Positions 24,137 through 37,800 of a stretch of 64,000 nt of DNA are shown here, piece by piece. Under the pieces are notes generated by a model. That model was not told where the DNA came from, did not search any database, and saw only the letters and a program-made list of their open reading frames with translations. The position numbers and the translations under genes are program-made. Within the stretch, counting starts at the first letter, position 1, and each line of letters starts with the position of its first letter. Source of the DNA: Ifrita kowaldi (taxonomy: Eukaryota > Chordata > Aves > Passeriformes > Cinclosomatidae); the NCBI GenBank assembly GCA_013398055.1, contig VZRS01001717.1:62001-126000 (forward strand), given 5' to 3'.

Positions 24137-26472
24137 TTCTTCTTTCTAATTTAAAAATAGAACTAACCTAAACAGAGCCTACTGAGTTGAATAATTTCAA
24201 ATTCGTGTGAATAACTTTGGAGAATTGATGTAAATAACCGACAACAGCCAAACATCAATCCTTTGTGAATCAGACTTTCTACCACACTAATTTTCCCCTC
24301 AGTGAATGGGAATAAGACCCACTTGTATCTGAGATGATGCTGTGAGTGACATTTTGAGGCTAAAAGCCTCTAAAATATTTGTAATAGTTTTGATAGTGAT
24401 TATCCTGTCTAGACCTTTTACTGTTTAGTAGACTTTCATTTAAATGTTGGACTTTTTTTTTTTTATTTCTGACTGTAAATCAGTGGCGAACATGTAGATT
24501 TGGACTCTCTGAAGTTTTACTATGAGAATGTTTTCTTAAAGCATTCCAAAACACTGAAATCCTGGAATGGCAAGGGGAAAAAAAAATTCAAGGCAGAGGT
24601 AAAATCAAAAATTATTAATGGAGCGTTTTTTCTCTAATCCTAAAACTGCTAGTGGCAGCAGTGATGAGCTTAGCTGCTTCTTGTGCCTAATGCTTGTCGT
24701 GAAGTCAAATTTGATTGACATTTCATCATAAATTTCTATTCCATGTAACAAATATTTCTTTTTCTGTGTTTGTAAGAGCCTTTTTAAGATGTTTCCTTAA
24801 AACAATGTAGCAGTCATTTGCAGCTTTTATGGCATCTAAATCTATGCCTTTCTGCTGGCTTGGTTCTACTGACATTTTAACACTGTTAATAATCACTGCC
24901 CATTTGTGTGTGCTGCGTAAAGGCATAATGTGCTTTTATATAAAACACTGTTATGAGGGCTCATTATCTCGTGAGGCAGCAGTTATAACGAAAATTAAAC
25001 AATTGCAAACTTGCTCTGCCGAGTGTTTTTTAAATAAATTTAGCCGGGTTTGCTTCACAGCTCCTACCTGGTTCTGTGGGGTTATATATCAGAGCTGCTG
25101 GAGAGTTGCACGCATAAATTCCTTCATGCAGCGGTGAGAGCTGCGCGCAGCCCGCTCCGCCGTGCTCTGCTAAAGCTGAGCAGGAAACGCTCGCTTCACA
25201 GGCAACGTCCTAGCAGGGCATGGAATAACTGTAAACCTTTGAAAGGAGTCTCCATGGTATCGATGGTTAAATGGATGTTACAAATGACCTTTTACTCACA
25301 GGTAGCTGCACGAGTATTAGATCGGCAGACTGCGAGCTACTCCTGCTGTTTTGGAAACCGCTGGCTATCTACAGCCGGGTGGTTAAAAATTACCAAATTA
25401 GCTGCACTTCTCAGGCTGAGAAAGGGTTGAGAATGTAAATATGGGCTATTCGGTGTTTTGTTTATAGACTGCAAAGTTTTACTAAATGCTATACATAATG
25501 GACATAATTTTTTTCAACTTCTTCAGTGTTTTAACACAAAATTATTTGAATGGGAAGTACTTTAATAATAAGGTAAATGCATGATGAGGAATCTGGTGTC
25601 TGCATTTTAGCAGAGGTGGTCTAGCTGAGGATATGTACATCTGAAATTCACTTCTAAAATGACTGTTGCTTAGCTAGCCAGGGCATTTTGTGTAATTTCT
25701 GACATGCTTCCCTTCTGGTATGTATGCAACCATGTTTGTCCTTATAGGACTTGTATTCAACTGCTCCTCTGTCTTTTATTTTAATGCAGCACTTAGAGGC
25801 AGATTGTTCCAGTAGTACAGTAGTAAGACAACCCAAATTTCCATTTTCTGTTTTTTTCCTTTTTGGACATGTTTAATTTTGAGAGCTACAGTGGCATGAA
25901 ACAATAATTCAGAGAGGCTCTGTTTCAAATTACCTTTCTTTATTAAAAAATAAAATAAAATAACCAAGAGGTCTAGCACATTATGTCACTAAGTCACACA
26001 GTAAGAGGGATCATCAAAGAATGGTGGGAATTATCACAGCAGCTTGCTCCTTGTTAGAAGCATTTACCTCATGACCCTTTCATTTGCCTACTGCCACTTT
26101 AGTTTAAGAGTGACAACACTGTATAGCACTCTGCACTTTCCGCCTCCCCCCCCTTGCCCTTTCCCTTAGCACCAGATGCCTTTGTAAAGCAGCCTGGTGA
26201 AGGAGTGAACAAAACCTTGTGGGATAAGTCTGACACTGGAAGTTAATGATTATCAGTCGAAACAAAACACTTGTTTACATGTTGTAGTCATTAGAGGTTC
26301 CAGTCAGTCATACCTCGGCTGGGATTCCTGCCAAATGTTTTGAGGGTTCTTTCACAAGCTGTGCAGTTTTGTAAATACAAAAGCACTCTTATTAAGCCTT
26401 TTTAGTATTAGACTGTGCAATTAAGACTACGGGTAATTAGATTCCTTTATTTGGAATAGAATGGTCCAAGAT
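24137..26472. other. Non-coding; contains a small CpG-bearing block
   Basis: Mostly AT-rich, but about 25125-25215 contains a cluster of CpGs (including GCGCGC and CCGCTCCGCCG) that stands out from the CpG-depleted surroundings. A 126-codon frame crosses it (25050-25430) and a 71-bp piece (25062-25132) has acceptor- and donor-like ends, but the protein was not recognised. A (TAAAA)n run lies at about 25943-25962. Confidence 0.45.
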
Positions 26473-26488
26473 ACACACACACACACAC
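26473..26488 (+). repeat. (AC)8 microsatellite
   Basis: Eight AC units. A short dinucleotide repeat. Confidence 0.92.
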
Positions 26489-29400
26489 AACTTTCTTAGT
26501 CACAGGATACCATCGTATCTCTATTTGGGTGTTCCATTACAGATCAATGACTAAGAGAAACTCTCTTGTATTGTGCACATTTTTTCTTTATTAAAAATTG
26601 TGCTCAAAACTTGAGGCGGTATGGATTTTTCCTCACCTTATTGTCAGCGCCTCCGTTGGAGCCATAAAACTTTCTTTTTAGATTAGCTTGTCTCAATTTG
26701 CTGGAAAACTTTTGCTTACATCTCTTTTAGCATTGCTGGCTTTTCATTTCAGCTTTATTACATCTAGGATTAAGGAGGTGATTTGACTATGAAGGAATTT
26801 AGGAAAATTTCCAGTAAGCTAAGGATGATTTTAAGTTAACTGCAGGATAACAGAAATGAATGTTTCTTTTAACACCTGTGAATTAGTCCATACCTGAATA
26901 AATAAATGATCCCTTTGGTATTTGAAGTTGATATAAACCAGCTCAAATTTCAACATTTTCTTGTAAACACCCTAATCATGCGAAAATGCCTCTAATACAA
27001 ATAATCGTATGAGCTGATGAACCTGTTTCATGTACCCTTCTGCTCAGGGAACATTCTCTGCATTGAGCACTATTGTAAATTATTTAAGATTTGGGAGGCC
27101 ATTTTTTGTAACTGTGAATTGTAAGACAACTGAATCATCCATACATATTTTATCTCTATTTTTTCTTTGCCAGAGAAGATATCCGTTTTAGTTGCTCCAG
27201 TGCAGGACTGCTCGCTTTGACATTTCCCGGTTGTCTGTAGTGCTAGGCAATAATTAAATATCAGGTGCATAAGCTGCTCTTTAATTTGACATGTGTGCTC
27301 CAGGCAATAAACACATGCAGTGCAACGTGGGAGTGTAATTGCTAAGGAATAAAATCTTGTACCAAGTGAGATCATTGTATCAGGTACTGTGTGACAGCTC
27401 ATTTGATCATTATGCCCAGGCTAAAGAGGTTGCCTAATTAGTTTCCATTAAAACTCACCCTTTAATCAGGAATTATTCTTGCATAAAGAATGTCACTTGG
27501 TCCAGATGAATGAACAATGGTTCCCCCTTGAGATTCAACTATCTGTTACACTTGGGATGCCATATGTCTTTTCAAACAATTCAGCTACCACAGTACTCCG
27601 TGAATCTGGATCTCGCAGCACGATGTGGTATTTGCATTTCCTCGATACCAGCTTGTGTTCTGCAGAAAAATCACAATAGTGTTCTGTAGATACCTCATCA
27701 AGTCAGAGGAACTACATTCAAGTAGCACGAACTGTGTTGTAAACACACAAATGACTAATGGGCCTCTCTTAACTAATGTGTCTTGATTGTTGTATATATT
27801 TCATTGGTGACACACATAGCATATGTGCTATTACCTGGAGCTAGACTTTGGTTTCTCACCTAGAAACGTCAAGGTTCATCTAAATTTAATACTTTGAAGA
27901 GAAATAATTCCCTAGCTTTTTTTCTTCTTGTGACAATAGCTTTGTCATCTGAAGCTGATCACAGAAGTAGCTGTGCTTTCTTTTTTTCTCTCCTCCCCAA
28001 AAAATATCTTTGGAGTGCCTTCCCCTTGCTCCCACCAGACATGTGAGGTTTGGCACATTACTCACTTCATGCACAGAAGGGTAGCTTAGTTGTTGGGTGT
28101 GTTTCAATCTGAGCCGTTTCTGTGATTTCCAAGTTGTCCAACTGAGTTGACTCTTCTGCCATGTGGAAACTGCAGTGAGTGGCTCATTTGAGCTGTGCAG
28201 AACCTGCTCCTCGGGAGAGGCTTTCCCCCTGTGGCTGTACAGACTGTGGTAGGCCAGGTGGAGAGAAAGAGACTTTCAAGTCAGAGCTCAGCACTTGCAG
28301 TCAGTGGCCTCATTCAATTCCCTCGATAGTCTGCTGTACGGATGTGAACTGATTTAGTAATGTTTGAAAAAATGCCATGGCCTGGCTTGGCAGTTCAAAG
28401 TCTAGTGACAGCAAGAACAGCTCAGTGCTCTTCCTCTTCCCAGAGGTGTCCTGGGACAGTGAGCTGAGCTTCTCTTCTGTAGTGGAGGGATGAGCCTACA
28501 ACATGTCAATGTCTGCACTGACTCTCTGCCAGCATGGTGTCCAACCTTCTTCTAACCACCTTGTTTGTGAGGCACCCAGATATCCAGGTTTCAAAAAAAA
28601 AAAAAAAATCCCTAAATGTTTTTGCAGCTCAGACTGTTGTAGACCCTTGTTGTGTTGGGAGGAATGTTTTGTGGGCTTTGTGCATCTGGAGGCAATGTCT
28701 TTTACAGAAACAGCAGCAACCCCAGGTTTTGTGAAAGATTGCCACAAACATTAAGAAAGTACCATGCAGGATACCTGCTCTAGGTCCATATTTGGTAACT
28801 CTGAATGCTCTAACCTTCGTACTTAAACCTGAGGTATATGAGCTCTTACACAGCAAAGAGTGTTCAAGGCAATGGAAGGATGTTGGTGCAAGATGGAATT
28901 CAAATCCTTAATGTTTGTTGCTGCTACTGCTCTGAGTGCCCCCATTCTCCATACCCAATATGCAATGTGTCGCAGCAGACAGGAAAGTGCCTAAAATACA
29001 TGACTAACATCTAGCATCAGGAGAAGAGAAATGGTTTGATGATCTAATGTGACTCTCTAAATAGCAGAGGCTTTTAATTTATTGGTTTTTATACCTTGAG
29101 CTACGTGTCTAGGAAAATTAGTATTCTGTGTTGTCTAAGAACTGTCCACCTTTACCTAAGACATTCTTTGTAGTTGTGGTCAATCTCTGATACATCAGAG
29201 GAAGCTATAGAAGAAAGAATAAAAGCTCCTTTGAGCACAGAAACTGAATTCTGATCTCCTCTGGCTTCCTCTTGTTAATCCATACTATTTTGGCTTTCAC
29301 GCATATATATTATACTTCCTTCTAATATTTTCAGCAAACATATTCTTATTTCTCTTTCATGTTCTCAATGCCATTCCTGATTTCTTTCCACATCCCCAGA

Positions 29401-31583
29401 TTGTATTTGCCCAGGCTTCTGGAGAAATCTGTTGCATCTGATTCAGTTACAGACATCGATTGGTGTCAGTTGCTGTCTCTTGACTATTAGTCAAAGAGGA
29501 TTTTTTGCATCTTAGTTACTTCAAACCCAACAAATGCCTAGAGGGGCTCCATGATGATGATTTATGCAAATACTTTAGTGAAGCTCCTAGATGCTATCCA
29601 GACTGCTCTGGTGGTATGCAGTGATAAAGATCAATTATTGCTAGAACGATCTGAATTATCTGGCTATGATATCTTTATTTTTGAAGAGGTTATTGATAGC
29701 TCCAAAGCAAGGAGGCACATCTAGTAATCACGAACAAAGTGCCCTCTCCAGTTCTGCAGGCCTCTGTCTTGGAAAGCTGTGTGCTGAAGAACACACACAA
29801 TCTTTGCAGATTATTGGCCTCAGAGCAATCCTTTGCCGATAAAAGTTAACAATTAAAACTTAAATTAAAAATATTATATTAAAACAATTGTAAGTTTAGT
29901 AGCATAATGGGGAAATAAAAATGCTGAATTAATAATAGGCAAATTTACATTAGTAATGGTAGTGGTATTATTTGGTAAAACGCACAGTCTGTCCAAGAGG
30001 TGAGTTTTGTCTTGAATCAGGTTTACCTCTTTAGCCAATCAGTTTTTGTGCTAATCATTGTGGTTTATATTATTGAGATTTTCAATGTGATCACTTGTAT
30101 TTTCCCTAACCAACTAAGGTTTTTCATTATAACAATGAATTCTACAGGTTATTTATAATGTGTTAAAGAAAATTAAAATGAGTAACTTGAAATTACAGTT
30201 TTAAAGGAGTTTTAAACTTTAAGAGGAATATACTTGCAATCTTTTTTCTCATATACTGATAGGGAACGTGGGAACATCTGAAATCCCTCAGACTGTGTGT
30301 TCAGTGCAGTAGCTGTGGCATGTTCCCTTTCTCTTTCCCTTGTATTTCCTCTGAAAAAAAAATTCCTAATATTTCAAGCTTTCCTTCTGCAGATGTATTT
30401 TTATGACTGCAATCTTGACTGTTGCCTGGTTTTTAGTCCTGTCATTGGCCCATGTCTTTCTGTGTGTTCTTTTCAAAGTTGGATAGACAGAGCACAAAGA
30501 ATTATTTCATAAGAGGCATCCCATTGATTTATAATATTGAGACTGTTGTTTAATGTTTGAACTTTCTGAAGATAACAAGATGCTTTCTTTTTAAAAGCAA
30601 TGCCATAAATCAGAGTTCAGTTCAGAGTTGACCCAATTTTACCAAAAGGTTTATGAACTTAGCAAACTTGGCTCAAATATGGCTGAAGAACTGCACTAAG
30701 ATGTATCATATCGTGATTAAAATCTTGCTGTAGCCCTACTCTAAGTATTAAGTATATCTAAATATCTTCAGTAGCAAGTTTAAACCAGAAATGACCTAAG
30801 AAAAATCCTTCTGCTATAAACAAATATAGGGGCTAAAACCAGTTTTGGGTGACCATTCAGGGCTACTTTTACTTTCTCTGAACCTGATTGCCAAGATCTA
30901 AATTTTATATCTTTTCCACAAAATGCATTGTTCCCATTACAAATGCGTATGTTTATCTTTGTGTTATAAAGTGGGGACTAGCTTTATTAGTCTTGCTATT
31001 AATCCAAGTTATCTTTAGTGTTTCTATAAGAAATTCAGTAGAGTGGAATCAAAATATTGTTCAGGATAAAACTAACCTTTCCTATATGCAAAAAGCAAAC
31101 TAAACTGCATTCAATGTAAATACAGTAAAGACCATCAGCATTACTCTATGTAATATCCTGATACTTTACAGCCCTTTTGGACCTGAACGTATCGGCCATA
31201 CTTCAGAAGCCTCCATAAACCTGTATAAATGTTTTCTTTCGCAATGATTTTTCAAAGTTTCCAGTAACAATCATTTATTGGTCTCTTGTGAGTTCTACTG
31301 CGTGGACTGAATATTGTCAAGGAAAATAAACTGGTTTTGTTTTATTTCTCTGAAGTGCTTTCTGAAATAATTCTATTCAAAATGTACATGTTGGATCATA
31401 TTCTGCCCCTAGCTATGGTATCTGATAAAATGCCACTGACTTTATTCCCGTCCACTTTGACTCTGGCCTATTTCCATGTGCTCCAGGCTGCCACTGTAAC
31501 TAAGGAGGGAAAACTTGACCTGGGGTATATTTTGCTTCAGAAAGAGCTGCATTATTTACCCTCAGTGAGGCAAGTACAGTAAT
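26489..31583. other. Non-coding unique sequence
   Basis: No supported gene over about 5 kb. A16 homopolymer at about 28591-28606. A somewhat GC-richer patch at 28.1-28.6 kb and an AT-rich patch at 29.8-30.2 kb. The donor-like site at 30001 (AAGAG followed by GTGAGT) has no convincing exon upstream. Confidence 0.55.
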
Positions 31584-32000
31584 TCACATGCTATACACAC
31601 TGAGTCCTAGGGTCCTGTTGTAAAAGTTCCCCCTTTGAAAGCTCCCCAGTAAGGTACTTCCCAGAACAGTCGGGACTTGCATGTGGAGAACAGGGCTCGG
31701 CTTTAGGTCAGGAATGCTCAGGGGTGTGGAGCAAAAATTGATGTGCAGGGTGAGTCCTGCTATGGGAAAGAGAGGGGCTGGGCAGGGACACTGAGGTGCT
31801 GGACTCGCCGAATCCGTACAGATGGAAAAGATGAGGGCAGCAGCAGTCTTGCTGCAGTGAGGAGGACCATGTGTCCTGATCCACCCCAGTGTCCCTGCTG
31901 GGGCTCTTGTAGGACTGAAAAGAAAATGTAGAAATAGGTTCAAGGACAGCGGCTATCCTTGACATGAAAGCTGATTGCCAGCCTAGGAAACGGCCAAAAT
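31584..32000. other. GC-richer block, identity unknown
   Basis: Distinctly GC-richer than its surroundings, with overlapping frames of about 120 codons on the minus strand and a shorter one on the plus strand. Overlap in several phases points to composition rather than coding. It might be a decayed repeat (LTR or LINE body), but no diagnostic end or motif was recognised. Confidence 0.35.
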
Positions 32001-33510
32001 ACTTTAGGCTTAGATCTGGCCAAAATTGCCCTCCACCTCTAAGGAATCTTGATTGGGGAAAAAAACCCAAAGAACGCTTTGCATCTAGACAGGTTTCTCC
32101 ATTATTTCCAGGCGCAGTCTGGAAGGCCCAGGTCTAATCTACGCGAGAATAAAGAACTGAAGGTGTTTTGCAAAAAATGTGAACTGGCATGCCATTTCGT
32201 AATTGCTGTCGCTGTGTGGATGCTCTATCATGAAACAAACCCCATTTTACTCTGGAATAACTACTGTGAGAACGACAGTTTATTTCAACTGGAATATATT
32301 CTCGAAATTTTATCTGTGTATTTAGTTAATGCTTTCCAGCATTTTTCTCTTACCATGAAGTTAGAGTTTTGTGGTTTTGTTACTTTTGAAATGAATGCTG
32401 CTTTCAAAGTATGTCATTCTGGAAGAAATAGCAAACACACTGAAATTCAAGATAGCTGTTAAAACTGGGACCAATCAATGTCTGTTTTTTGAAATATACA
32501 GAATTTAAAGTATTGACAGATCATCCTTTAACACCGAATTAATATAACTAGAAGTGTACTGAAAAATATAAATTTAGCAAAATTATGATGTATTAGTTTT
32601 TGTATTTTCTCTAAAAATATGGCAACTTTTTATGTGCTATGCCTTCATTTTTCAGACATAGTTCTCTTACTTTTTAAAAGGCCAACTTTCAGGGGAGCTT
32701 ACATCTTAAGTTCAAGGAACAGTATGCATTTACAGCTGACTAAATATTGAAAGCTTTTGCTGTTCATTCTCTCACATAGAACATTGAACATGTAGTATTC
32801 ACAGCCCTCATGATAATAGGTTTGTTGGGACGAGGAAGGCATCTTTTTCTTGTTCCATCTGAGTTATTATGTCTGGTTTAGTCACTTGAGAAATAAAATC
32901 GGCATCTGCAACCTCTTATTTAGAAGATGTCTAGATCCCATCTTCTGTGATCCACCAAGAATGGTTATGAAGGAGTCTCTTTTGAGCTTTGAAGAAAAAA
33001 TATTTTTTTTCATGTCTTAAACTTAGGTTAAAACCAAGTATGCTATATTGCTTTTATTTTTTTCCTGTGTTTGGTAAAGGTACCAACTGCTAAACCAGTA
33101 CATGTTAAATTGGATTGAGAAGTGAAGCAGAAGCACATAGATTTCACAAAGGAGACATGGAAGATCTCTAATGATTTTCCTTAGGAAAAAAGGCACTAAT
33201 ACGAGTCCTAGAAAGTAAGCTTTCAATGGCAAATGACTGGAAACATATTTTTCAGTTGGCCCAAACCACTGCAATAACTAATATCTGTAGGGAATAGAGG
33301 AAGGATCAATACGTGCACGTACTTTGGTTATTTAAGCATTTGGTAAAGTGGTATGTTTCTTTTAAACCACGAGAAGACACTGCCATTATTTTACCTGGAA
33401 AAGAATGTAAATAAGAATTTAATCTATATATGTATGCTTAAAGAAAACCACAAAGTCATGCGCACCACAATTTTAATGCTTACTTATGTTGGCAAATTTT
33501 AAGAACTTGT
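32001..33510. other. Non-coding unique sequence
   Basis: Includes a 137-codon plus-strand frame (32049-32462) that starts at TTG, lacks protein-like features and is of chance length. The rest is AT-rich with no recognised element. Confidence 0.55.
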
Positions 33511-33944
33511 TTGACATGCCTGCAGTTTGCACATTTTAGCTACAGACTGCTTGGCTGGAAAGTTGAACCAGGAATAGCATCTAGGCTGGCTACTGCCACA
33601 GTGCAAGAAGAAGTTGTGTGGGTACCAAACGGCCCTGCTGCCACCCCGTCACTGGCAGGTGGCCCCGGAAGGCTCCGGCTGGCTGATATTGCCGGAGAAG
33701 TTAACAACATGATGTGCTCTGTGGCTATGGCTGGCAGGTGGCAGCTGCACCTGCTCCTGGCAGCACATCTGGCACAAGGATAGGCTCTCCCCTGGGGCAG
33801 CCAAGGCTCCCAGCCTCCTTGGTAGGAGTAGCTTAGTCCCTTCTTCTCAGGTTGGCAAATCTGTTTCTGTCTGCTTGAAAGAATTCCAAATTATATTCAC
33901 AATATAATGTCTTAACTTATTATTATGTTTTGTTGAGATATGAA
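33511..33944. other. GC-rich block next to an old CR1
   Basis: 33595-33835 is the most GC-rich stretch of this part, with GGCCCCGGAAGGCTCCGG-like sequence and repeated CTGGCAGGTGGC words (near 33651 and 33732). It lies directly upstream of a CR1 body fragment and may be a separate inserted element or diverged CR1. No family was recognised. Confidence 0.35.
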
Positions 33945-34812
33945 CTGCCTGGGTGGGCTCTGAGGTGGGTGGGAAACTGGCAGCACCAACAGGCTTAAAG
34001 GGTTGTCCGTTCAGGGTCCAGCTGGTGGCATTCTTTAAGAGTCAATACTTGGGTCAAGCTTTAATGTCTTTTGTTACTGCACTGGATGTGAGATGGAGTG
34101 CACCTGCACTCCGTTCATGGGTGACACTGTGTGGGGTGGCAAGTCCAGCAATCCAGAGCTACCTTGCCCTGCTGGAGGACTGGGGCAACAGGAACCTCAT
34201 GAAGTTCAACACAGCTTAATACAGAGCCCTGCACCTGGGATTGCAGACTGTCGGGGATGCACTTCTGTGGGAGAGAACTTGGGGCCTTGGCCAGTGACAA
34301 ATCAAATCTGAGTCAGGCGTGTGTACTTGTGTCAGGAAAAGTCAGCAAACTACTGCTGTGTCAGCAAGAGAGCAGACAGCAGGCTGAAGGAGGTGCATGT
34401 TCCCTATAGTGAAAGAGAGGACTATTTTAAATGCTGTTTCCTGCTGTGGGGCTTGCAGGGAGACAGTAGCAGAGAGACAATTCCAGCAGAGTTCTGCAAA
34501 ATCATTGTGGAGGCTGAAGCACATGAGATGTAAGGAGTGCCTTGAGAGTTGGTTCAGTCTGAGGAAGAGAATGTGCATCATATCGCTATCTCCAACTGCT
34601 TAATAATTTTATAAACAAGATAGAAGACACTTTAATGTCTCCGGTAAAAAAAACCAAAAAGGGGCAATGAACACAGGTTAAAACATATGAAATCGTGTTT
34701 TGATATTAGGGAGTTTTCACACTGAAGGTGCTCGAACACTGGTGCAGGAGCCCAGAGAGGCAGTGAAAGCTCTGTGGAGATGGTCAAAACACAACTGATC
34801 GAGGCCCTGACA
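33945..34812 (+). mobile_element. Old CR1 LINE fragment with ORF2 remnants
   Basis: Plus-strand landmarks of CR1 ORF2 appear in order: TGGGTGGGCTCTGAGGTGGG and TGGGAAACTGGC (33951-33978); GGTCAAGC...TTAATGTCTTTTGTTACTGC...GGAGTGCACC (about 34050-34106); CAGGAACCTCATGAAGTTCAA (34190-34210), which encodes the NLMKFN motif; then CACTGAAGG...GAACACTGG...CAGGAGCCCAGAGAGG (about 34720-34760), near the end of ORF2. Frames are broken by stops and indels, so it is a dead, diverged copy about 870 bp long. The 3' tail is missing. Confidence 0.82.
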
Positions 34813-37800
34813 AACTTGTAACTTTTGAAGTTATCTCTGACTTTGTCTCTGCCCGTGCATTTAGTGGTGTGCTTGGACCACAAGCCTTTCTGAGCTCCCT
34901 TCCAAATTAAATTATTGTGTGCCTCTGTTTCATATCCATTTTCATATCACTAACAGCCATCTCTGCAAATGGAGAACGTTACAGTAAGTTGTAAGCTTTA
35001 AAATGCAGATCTGATCTGAAAATTAGTGCATTATTTGTGCTGTATATGTGCATGCATATACATCTGTAATGTAAGACACGCGTTATAAGAGGTCCCTGAT
35101 GGATTAATTTTTGCCATAGATTATTTGTATTGAGCAGTTTGAACTGTTTTGTCAGATATCCTGTTGCAGGAAAATGCATTTCTCACACCTTTTTTTCTGT
35201 GGGGTAACTGTTTGCTAGATGCTGTGGTCACTACAATGTACTCATTCCAGGCTCCTGTCAGTGACTCCTAGTTCTTACTTGAATACAAGTCCCTCAATTT
35301 TTATTATGAAACTTTAAAAAACATCTCATCTACCTGCTGATCTTGTAGTTGGCTGCTTTTCATGTTGCTCTAGAGTTTTGCTCTTGTAGGCAAAACTGAG
35401 TGAATGGATGTGCTGGACCACATAGCTTCCAAAAATCAGATCCTTTTTCTGGTCAGGTTAAGAAGATTGAAAATTGAAGAGAAAGATTTATTGTCCTGAA
35501 TGTCTTTGAATACAGAAGTACCCTGAGAACATGCCTGAGAGAGAGAAAGAGAAATTGAGAGACCACTTAAGGATAAATGTGGTAGGATAAGAAGTGGACA
35601 TCATGCGGGATACTTTTATTCAGACGTAGCATGGAGAGCTCAAAAGATGCATGAAAAAACATAAAGACTTGTTTGGTACTATTACAAAGATATAGTTTTC
35701 TGTAACTGTGAGGGGTTGTTACGAATATTTTGTGCCTTTATGATCAGAAGCGTCTTCCCTGATTGATTTCCATCATCCTAAGACACGCAGCTAGCTTGTA
35801 AAGCTACAACACTGGTATGATCCTTAGTTCACAGCTGGGGAGGACTGCAAAATTCTGCTTCCAAGTCAAAATCTTCAGCAGACGGTCCTGCTGACTTGTT
35901 GTAGAATGTAATTTTGCCAGGACAAATCCCTGGGGATTAGAAAGTTTGTCAGCTTAATTCCAACAGCGTATGGCAAGCCTAGCTTCAAATTCTTAGCGGT
36001 AAGAGATGAAATTTGTTGGCCTGAGGACACAAGAGTGATAATAAAGGTGACAAAGGTTGTTTAAATTGCTTTGCATGGATCTGTGTATGCATTTACAGAG
36101 AGTTCAGTCATAGTTGCATGAATAATATGAGCAAAATTACTAATTGATATTATTTTAGGTAAACAATCTAGTAAATAAATTTATTCCAGAGAAAGCTTTG
36201 TGCTACTTTTAGGACTTTCTCAGGAGTTTATAACTGGTCAAATGTTATTGGCATTTCTTATAGCCCCAGAATATTAATTGATATCTCCTATCAGTGAGAT
36301 TTCCTTTTCTAAAACTATCCATCCATGTTAACATCAGACCTGAATGTAAGGACATTTTTAATGTTGCATGAGTGTTATACTCTAAACATATAAACTAAAA
36401 ACTACTCGTATACAAACTTATGTTACTTCAGTGATATAGTAATTTAAGTCATGTCTGCACGTATTGTAAGTCTATGAAATTCTCATCACAACCCAAATCA
36501 TGTTTAAAGTACTACTACATGAGTTATTTAAATTTAAGTTGATGTACTTTGGCTTTAATTGCATTGGCTGGTCAGAAATTTTCATGTTCTCTCAATTCCA
36601 GCTCACCTGAAATCAGATTTTTTTTGTCAAAACTTTGCTTATTCCATTAAGAGCTTTCTATCGGTCAGTGCATCAAGAAAAATGTGAAAATCCCGTAGTG
36701 AATAAGAGTTGACCTCAAAAAAACAGTGGAAGAAATGTCTGAGAAATGGCCTAATTGTGGTGTAGTCATTATGTGGCTTGCAGAAGCTACTGTACTTCAG
36801 TGCAGGCCATTTTCTTTGAGAATGGCTCTGGGCAGTGTGTCTTCTCCTTATGTCTAGCAGGACAGACGTAATTGTGTCCTCTCTCTTCCTTACATTGTCT
36901 GGACTGGGGAAGTGGGGAGGAAGTTGAATTTTCCAAAGCTTTCTCCCAGAAACATGTTCTTTTCATTTTTATCCCCATGAATTCTGTATTTATCTTGTTT
37001 TTCCTTATCCAGAGCTCTGAAATTTCTTTGCCCTCTTCCCATGTCTAGAGAATGGAAGCAAACAGGAGTGATAAAGGGAAGGATAGATATTGTTCCCGAT
37101 GGTCTAGCCTGAATCCTGAGCTCTGCTGTCAGAGCAGCTCTCCATTGCACACTGCTATGCCAACATCTGACCTGGAGCCTGGCCTGTTGAAGTCAACAAG
37201 TTAACCCTGTGCATCTCCTTCCTGCTCCATTTGGGAGTAAGATAGGGAATAAAGGGACAGAGAAGCAACCCCATCTCAGTGGCTCTTCACTGCAGGAAGA
37301 CCATGTTAAAATAAGTAGAACTTATGCAGAGACCATGTCATTCCCCAAGGCTGAAAGAGGCAAAAATCAGAATAGCTGGAAAGCAAGGTCATTGGAGGGA
37401 CTGACTGCAGAGCTGGAAACAGGCCCCAGGAGCCGAAACTTTCTTTGTGTTTTTCTTTGCTGAGAAATTTTGTAAGGAAGCCTATTAGAAGCCTTCAAAT
37501 CTCCTCATCAATGACAACAGCTGGCAGCTACAGAGACACTTAAATTTTCTCATTCCAGGATTCATGCAAATAGGTGTTTCAATGAAAGAAGGGGAATTAG
37601 CTCAGGTTTTTACAAAGCACCTCCTGAAGTGAAGATCACTAATGAGTCATTTGGAATTGTTGTCAGATCACTGACCAGATAGGAATTTGCAGTCAGGCAC
37701 TGATATTGCAGCCTGTTAACAGCAATCTCATTAGTAACATTAGTTCTAGGCTTTGTGTGTCATCCCCTATATGAAGAAGTTTTCTGGAGTTATCAGGTAC

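Noticed and set aside
30001..30010. Strong donor-like AAGAG-GTGAGT site
   Set aside because: No acceptor with a convincing open exon upstream; the nearest option gives a short frame after a weak acceptor.
32049..32462. 137-codon plus-strand frame
   Set aside because: Starts at TTG, has no recognised content and is not flanked by a promoter, polyadenylation or splice context.
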